Source of the DNA: Lachnospiraceae bacterium
GTDB taxonomy: Bacteria; Bacillota; Clostridia; Lachnospirales; Lachnospiraceae
Assembly (NCBI GenBank): GCA_030540075.1
Contig: JAUNWX010000002.1
Span: 1 to 64,000, forward strand
Direction: 5' to 3'
Length of the DNA stretch: 64,000 nt
The translations under genes were made by a program, and so were the position numbers. Under the pieces are notes generated by a model. That model was not told where the DNA came from. It ran no database searches and saw only the letters and a program-made list of their open reading frames with translations. This document shows positions 60,064 to 64,000 of the stretch, piece by piece (the first letter of the stretch is position 1; the number at the start of each line of letters is the position of its first letter).

Positions 60064-60245
60064 ATCACGGGGGAGTGCCGCCCGTAGGGCGCGGGGGTCC
60101 CCGTGATGCCCCCGGGCGGCGAGGCCGTTTTGCCGCGAAGACGGCAAAATCAAACGACGATGCCTTCGCCGTAGGCGATTTCAATGGCATCGTCTCCTTA
60201 TTCATGAAACGAAAACGGATAGGGCCTTGCTCCGTTTTCTTACAT
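60064..60245 (+). terminator. Run of four hairpins after the aldo/keto reductase
   Basis: Four consecutive inverted repeats: ATCACGGGG/CCCCGTGAT (60064-60107), TTTTGCCG/CGGCAAAA (60128-60149), GACGATGCC/GGCATCGTC with inner pairing (60156-60194) and GAAAACGGA/TCCGTTTTC (60211-60239). The last lies right at the -35 of the next gene. At least one should end transcription; the number is unusual for a 240-nt gap. Confidence 0.7.
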
Positions 60246-60268
60246 TTTGGCCGGCGGTTTGATATAAT
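60240..60268 (+). promoter_or_regulatory. Promoter of the PrpR-like regulator
   Basis: TTACAT (60240-60245) and a perfect TATAAT (60263-60268) with a 17-nt spacer. Confidence 0.65.
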
Positions 60269-60303
60269 GGAATATATTGAAACGAATTGGAATGGAGAAC
60301 GCT

Positions 60304-61905
60304 ATGGCCAATATTGCTTTGCTGGTTCCGAATGATGAGCTCTTTCGTCTAACGCATGATGTGCTGCAGGAGCAGCAGAAGCGTCTTTTTCTGATGAAGG
60401 TGATCGAGTCGGAGCGGGCGGTGATGGAGGCGCGGCAGGCCATCAATCAGGGCGCGGATATCATCATCGCGCGTGGTCTGCAGGCGACGATTATCAAGCA
60501 GTATACGGATATTCCGGTGGTGGAGATCGTGCTGACCCGGCAGGGTGTGATCGATATGCTCGAGCGTGCGAAGCGGGTCGTGCATAAGTCGCATCCACAT
60601 ATCGCGATCGTGACCTTCAAGAACATGGCCTGCGATCTGTCGGGGCTCGATGAGCAGTGCGGGGTGCATCTCCATGAGTACTTCGTGCAGAACCCGGAAC
60701 TGCTGCGTCCGGCGGCCATGCAGGCGATCGAGGATAAGGTGGACCTCATCATCGGGGGACAGACGGTGCTGACCGTCGCGGATGATGCAGGGATTCCATC
60801 GATTTTTATCACGAATACGGAGGATGCCGTCGAGGCAGCGATCAAGGAGGCTTTTCAGCTCGCCGCCACCTTCGATGGGAACGGCAGGCTTCCGGAGGCG
60901 AATTACCGGAAGCCGGAGACGGTCGAAAAGGCTGCGTCCTTCGTGAATTTTCCATACAGCAGTGCGCGCATGCAGGCGGCGGTGACGCTCGCAGAACAGC
61001 TGTCAGAGACGGACTGTCCGAAGCTCCTGATCGAGCCGGTGGGGCGTCTCTACCGTGCCTTTGCGAATGCCATGCACAACAAGTCGAAGCATTCGCAGGA
61101 GAAGCTCGTGGAGTACGATTGCATCGCCGGGGAGTCGGCCTATGAGGCGCTGTTTGGGCGACTCGGAAAGATGAACGATGCCGCGAAGGGCACGCTTCAA
61201 ATCAATTTCATCGAGCATCTCGATCTGCGCTCGCAGAAGAAGCTGCTGGAGATTCTGATGTTTCGGAACGTCATCGTCGTGACGAAAAAGACGGACCTGC
61301 GGCCGTATCTGCTGCCGGAGCTCTATGAGCGCCTGATCGCGTTTGCGATCCGCATACCGATGCTCATGGACACGCCGGAGGAGATTCCGTTCCTTGCGGA
61401 TATCTATATGCGGCGGCTTGCGGAGCAGTATGGGCGTTACCATGTGCTGACGAAGGACGCGATGAAAACGATCGCTGGACTCAGATGGGATGGCGGACGT
61501 ATACAGCTGGAGAGCTTTCTCGAGCGGCTCGTCATCACGGCGGATCATCGAAGCATCCGTCCGGATGACATCACGAAGCTGTACGCGACGATTTATGGGA
61601 CAGAAACATTGGCCTCTGGAACGGAAGCGGGCAGGAGCGCTGTCGGGGAAGCGATGAACGCTGTCGGACAGTGTGATGGTGACGGGCTTTCGGTCGGGGG
61701 AACGTCAGAAAGTGACGCATTGTGTGCTGACGCGGGAGCGGATCGTGCACGCCATGCGCCGGTCATGTCCGTGCAGGCGATGGAGCGGGAGCGCATCGTC
61801 CGGGTGCTCGCCGAGTGCATGGGCAGCCGGGAGAAGGCCGCGGAGAAGCTTGGCATCAGTAAGACGACGCTGTGGCGAAAGCTACGGCAGTATCAGATCA
61901 TCTGA
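60304..61905 (+). CDS. PrpR-like regulator with degenerate AAA+ domain
   Basis: A 533-residue protein. Residues about 5-190 resemble the PrpR N-terminal sensor domain (QGADIIIARG, VDLIIGG, and so on). The middle (about 205-430) lines up with a sigma-54 activator ATPase: GTLQINFIEHLDLRSQKKLL in place of GTLFLDEI...QAKLL and EEIPFLADIYMRRLAEQYGR in place of the RxDIP region. But Walker A, the Walker B acids and the GAFTGA loop are missing. A low-complexity linker (about 445-490) leads to a C-terminal Fis-type helix-turn-helix (AAEKLGISKTTLWRKLRQY). It likely binds DNA and a ligand without driving sigma-54 polymerase. The start at 60304 follows GGAG; the in-frame ATG at 60277 lacks a ribosome site. 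Confidence 0.83.
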   Translation: MANIALLVPNDELFRLTHDVLQEQQKRLFLMKVIESERAVMEARQAINQGADIIIARGLQATIIKQYTDIPVVEIVLTRQGVIDMLERAKRVVHKSHPHIAIVTFKNMACDLSGLDEQCGVHLHEYFVQNPELLRPAAMQAIEDKVDLIIGGQTVLTVADDAGIPSIFITNTEDAVEAAIKEAFQLAATFDGNGRLPEANYRKPETVEKAASFVNFPYSSARMQAAVTLAEQLSETDCPKLLIEPVGRLYRAFANAMHNKSKHSQEKLVEYDCIAGESAYEALFGRLGKMNDAAKGTLQINFIEHLDLRSQKKLLEILMFRNVIVVTKKTDLRPYLLPELYERLIAFAIRIPMLMDTPEEIPFLADIYMRRLAEQYGRYHVLTKDAMKTIAGLRWDGGRIQLESFLERLVITADHRSIRPDDITKLYATIYGTETLASGTEAGRSAVGEAMNAVGQCDGDGLSVGGTSESDALCADAGADRARHAPVMSVQAMERERIVRVLAECMGSREKAAEKLGISKTTLWRKLRQYQII

Positions 61906-62015
61906 GATGGCACGGCAAACCGATGCGGGTGTAAAACAAACAGGATAGATGACGCCGGGTCCTTCGGACCTGCGTGAAGATAGTGAAGTGAATCGAGGAT
62001 TCAGAGGAGGACAGG

Positions 62016-62444
62016 ATGGATTACAGAAGATTCGGAAATCAGATCGTGTTACGTGTGGATCGCGATGAGGAGGTCATGACGGAGATCGTCATCCTCTGCG
62101 AGAAGGAGCAGATCCGTCTCGCGTCCATCAGCGGACTCGGGGCAGCCGATCATCTCGTGATGGGGCTCTACGATGTGGAGGCACAGAAATTCACGGAGAC
62201 CGTGCTGGATCAGCCGCTCGAAATCACATCCATCATCGGCAGTGTCACGGAGATGGACGGAAAGCCGTATCTCCATGTGCATATCACGGTCGCGGATGTG
62301 GATGGACACGCCTTCGGCGGACATCTGAAGTCCGTGCGCATAGGTGGAACGGCGGAGATCTTCCTCACGGTCATCGACGGACAGGTCGGCCGGAAGAAGG
62401 ATGAGATCACGGGGACGGGGCTCAATCTCTTTGATTTCAGTTAA
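62016..62444 (+). CDS. PPC/DUF296 domain protein
   Basis: A 142-residue single-domain protein of the PCC/DUF296 family, which forms trimers and in plants is attached to AT-hook DNA-binding segments. KPYLHVHITVAD and GGHLKSVRIGGTAEIFL are the hallmark strands; the His residues can hold a metal. No AT-hook is present. Its function in bacteria is unknown. It lies between the PrpR-like regulator and garK, AGAGGAGG precedes the ATG, and it could bind a ligand or modulate the regulator. Confidence 0.85.
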   Translation: MDYRRFGNQIVLRVDRDEEVMTEIVILCEKEQIRLASISGLGAADHLVMGLYDVEAQKFTETVLDQPLEITSIIGSVTEMDGKPYLHVHITVADVDGHAFGGHLKSVRIGGTAEIFLTVIDGQVGRKKDEITGTGLNLFDFS

Positions 62445-62556
62445 GCGGTGAAATTGCACGATGATGCGCAGATAGTGCGGAAGAGGTCTCGTTCTGCCGC
62501 TTATCGCAGTGAAAATGATCATATAATGACTGCCGGAAGGCAGCAGGAGGTATAAC

Positions 62557-63702
62557 ATGAAATTACTTTTTGCTTCGGATTCCTTTAAGGGAACCCTCTC
62601 GAGCGACCAGACCATCGAGCTCCTCACGAAGGCAGCACAGGAGGTTTTCGGTAGCTGTGAGACCAGTGGCGTGCCGGTCGCGGACGGCGGCGAGGGTACG
62701 ACCGATGCCGTTGTAAAGGCGAGAAGTGGAGAGATCATCACGGTGCCGGTGCACGGCCCGCTGATGGAGATGGAGCAGGGCTTCTATGGTCGGCTGTCCG
62801 AAAGCGAGGCGATCCTCGAGATGGCAGCGGCATCCGGACTTCCGATGGTGCCGGAGGAGAAGCGAAACCCGCTGAACACCACCACCTATGGCACCGGTGA
62901 GCTGCTGAAGGCGGCGCTCGATGCCGGCTACACGGAGATCGCCATCGCGATCGGAGGATCGGCGACCAATGATGGCGGCATGGGTTTCGCCTCCGCCCTC
63001 GGCATTCGCTTCCTCGATCAGGACGGTAACGTACTGGAAGGTCGTGGCGAGAACCTCGAGAAGGTGGCGCACATCGACATGAGTGGCCTCGATCCGGCAG
63101 TACAGAAGGCGCACTTCACGGTTATGTGTGATGTGACGAATCCGCTCTGCGGACCGGATGGTGCGACCTATACCTTCGGAAAGCAGAAGGGCGGCACACC
63201 GGAGATCCTCGACCGTCTCGAGAAGGGCATGCAGAACTACCGCGATGTGATCATCCGTGAGTTCGGCGTGAACCCGGATGAGATCCAGGGCAGCGGTGCA
63301 GCCGGCGGACTCGGCGCGGCACTGAAGGTCTTCCTGCACGCAGAGATGAAGTCTGGTATCGAGACCGTGCTCGATCTCATCGACTTCGATGCACGCCTCG
63401 AGGGTGTCGATCTCGTCGTGACCGGCGAGGGCAGAACCGACTGGCAGTCCTGCTTCGGTAAGGTCATGCAGGGTGTCGGTGACCGCAGTGCGAAGCACCA
63501 GGTACCGGTAGCGGCACTCTGCGGCGGACTCGGTCCGGATTATGAGAAAATCTATGCCCATGGTATCAGCTCGATCATGACCACCGTCGACGGCCCGATG
63601 CCACTGAAGGATGCACTGGACAATGCAGTCGAGCTCTACTATAAGGGCGCGATCCGCATGTTCCGTTTTATCCAGACCGGCATGAAGATGAACACAAAAT
63701 AA
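62557..63702 (+). CDS. garK: Glycerate kinase (GarK/GlxK family)
   Basis: A 381-residue kinase, equal in length to E. coli GarK. Family motifs include ASDSFKGTLSS near the start, PVADGGEGTTDAV, GGSATNDGGMGFASALG, and GSGAAGGLGAALKVF. It phosphorylates D-glycerate, usually to 2-phosphoglycerate in this family, and passes it to glycolysis. This completes the glucarate/galactarate route that begins with GudD and GarD. GGAGG precedes the ATG. Confidence 0.93.
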   Translation: MKLLFASDSFKGTLSSDQTIELLTKAAQEVFGSCETSGVPVADGGEGTTDAVVKARSGEIITVPVHGPLMEMEQGFYGRLSESEAILEMAAASGLPMVPEEKRNPLNTTTYGTGELLKAALDAGYTEIAIAIGGSATNDGGMGFASALGIRFLDQDGNVLEGRGENLEKVAHIDMSGLDPAVQKAHFTVMCDVTNPLCGPDGATYTFGKQKGGTPEILDRLEKGMQNYRDVIIREFGVNPDEIQGSGAAGGLGAALKVFLHAEMKSGIETVLDLIDFDARLEGVDLVVTGEGRTDWQSCFGKVMQGVGDRSAKHQVPVAALCGGLGPDYEKIYAHGISSIMTTVDGPMPLKDALDNAVELYYKGAIRMFRFIQTGMKMNTK

Positions 63703-63714
63703 TCGCTTTTTTTA

Positions 63715-63751
63715 TCAGCGCAGATCAATTTTTGATGATGATCTGCGCTGA
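63715..63751. terminator. Terminator after garK
   Basis: TCAGCGCAGATCA and TGATCTGCGCTGA form a perfect 13-bp stem with an 11-nt loop. T run precedes and A/T follows, so the polarity is more like a symmetric stem-loop. Confidence 0.7.
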
Positions 63752-63925
63752 AATTCGATTCAGGTACAGGTTATAAAATTAACGCAGAAGTCAGGATTTT
63801 AACGTTCTTTTCTTGACATATAAGTTATGTATTTAACGCATGACATTCGTAAAATCCTGTATTAGGATGGAACATGTTGAGTTTGAAAAATGCTTAAATG
63901 ATTCGATATCAGGGGAGGATACAAG

Positions 63926-64000
63926 ATGCCTATTCATGTTTTAGAGGAAGCCAATCGTTGTCTGCAGTGTAAGAATCCGCAGTGTCGGAAGGGCTGTCCG
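63926..64000 (+). CDS. NAD(P)-binding Fe-S flavoprotein, GltD/NfnB type (partial, runs off the window)
   Basis: The first 25 codons give MPIHVLEEANRCLQCK followed by NPQCRKGCP, the N-terminal Fe-S cluster segment (C-x2-C-x4-C-x3-C) of the glutamate synthase small subunit / NfnB (NADH-dependent ferredoxin:NADP oxidoreductase large chain) family. AGGGGAGG lies upstream. TTGACA at 63813-63818 may be part of its promoter, but no good -10 is at the right distance. The function cannot be refined without the rest. Confidence 0.8.
   Translation, partial: MPIHVLEEANRCLQCKNPQCRKGCP

Noticed and set aside
60304..61905. Functional sigma-54 activator with -24/-12 target promoters nearby
   Set aside because: Walker A, Walker B and GAFTGA are absent and I noticed no convincing GG-N10-GC promoter before the glucarate genes.
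63813..63841. Strong promoter with TTGACA before the last gene
   Set aside because: No acceptable -10 occurs 16-18 nt downstream, so it was not listed as a promoter feature.

Overview
The window looks like a chromosomal segment of a Gram-positive, probably anaerobic Clostridia-type bacterium (Lachnospiraceae-like). The reasons are strong AGGAGG ribosome sites, short lipoprotein signal peptides on every solute-binding protein, an M3 oligoendopeptidase, an ABC-F protein without signs of phage or plasmid origin, and the start of an NfnB/GltD-type ferredoxin-linked flavoprotein at the right edge. I see no insertion sequence, phage module or CRISPR array. Base composition is moderate to GC-leaning except for a visibly more AT-rich block from about 31.4 to 37.3 kb. 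The taxonomic call is an inference.

Left part (1-13.5 kb): a LysR regulator plus oligoendopeptidase F, an oligopeptide ABC importer (binding protein, two permeases, two ATPases), a dipeptide epimerase and a class-C beta-lactamase-like serine hydrolase form a peptide or muropeptide scavenging locus. A tRNA-Val(CAC) and an ABC-F ATPase follow.

Middle part (13.5-49 kb): a series of cassettes, most built the same way. One or two LysR genes stand divergently to an operon holding a transporter for organic anions and one or more hydrolases, dehydratases or other enzymes. They are LysR / metallo-beta-lactamase-fold hydrolase + DASS transporter; two LysR / TTT (TctCBA) + two esterases + UxuA-like dehydratase; LysR / galactarate dehydratase GarD; LysR / TTT + IlvD-Edd-type dehydratase; two LysR / DASS transporter + two esterases; LysR / TRAP (DctQMP) + amidohydrolase. 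A DUF819 membrane protein and an iron alcohol dehydrogenase lie between them. Two gene remnants (18.57-18.76 kb and 37.27-37.47 kb) are copies of neighbouring genes and show that the array grew and decayed by local duplication and deletion.

Right part (48-64 kb): a glucarate block. LysR / glucarate dehydratase, a TTT operon in the order B-A-C, an unknown two-helix membrane protein, a second glucarate-dehydratase-like enzyme, tartronate-semialdehyde reductase GarR, a DapA-family lyase, an aldo/keto reductase, a PrpR-like regulator with a decayed AAA+ domain, a PPC/DUF296 protein and glycerate kinase GarK. Together with GarD at 29.6 kb this is a full route from galactarate and glucarate through 5-keto-4-deoxyglucarate, tartronate semialdehyde and glycerate to phosphoglycerate. 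The usual HpcH-type GarL aldolase is absent and the DapA-family protein is the best substitute. Two promoter regions in the glucarate block (49.23-49.37 and 51.01-51.15 kb) are diverged copies of each other, which suggests one LysR protein controls both the dehydratase and the TTT importer. I read the window as an aldarate/hydroxy-acid utilisation island in which intracellular esterases and deacetylase-like enzymes may process esterified or lactonised acids after uptake; that last step is inference.
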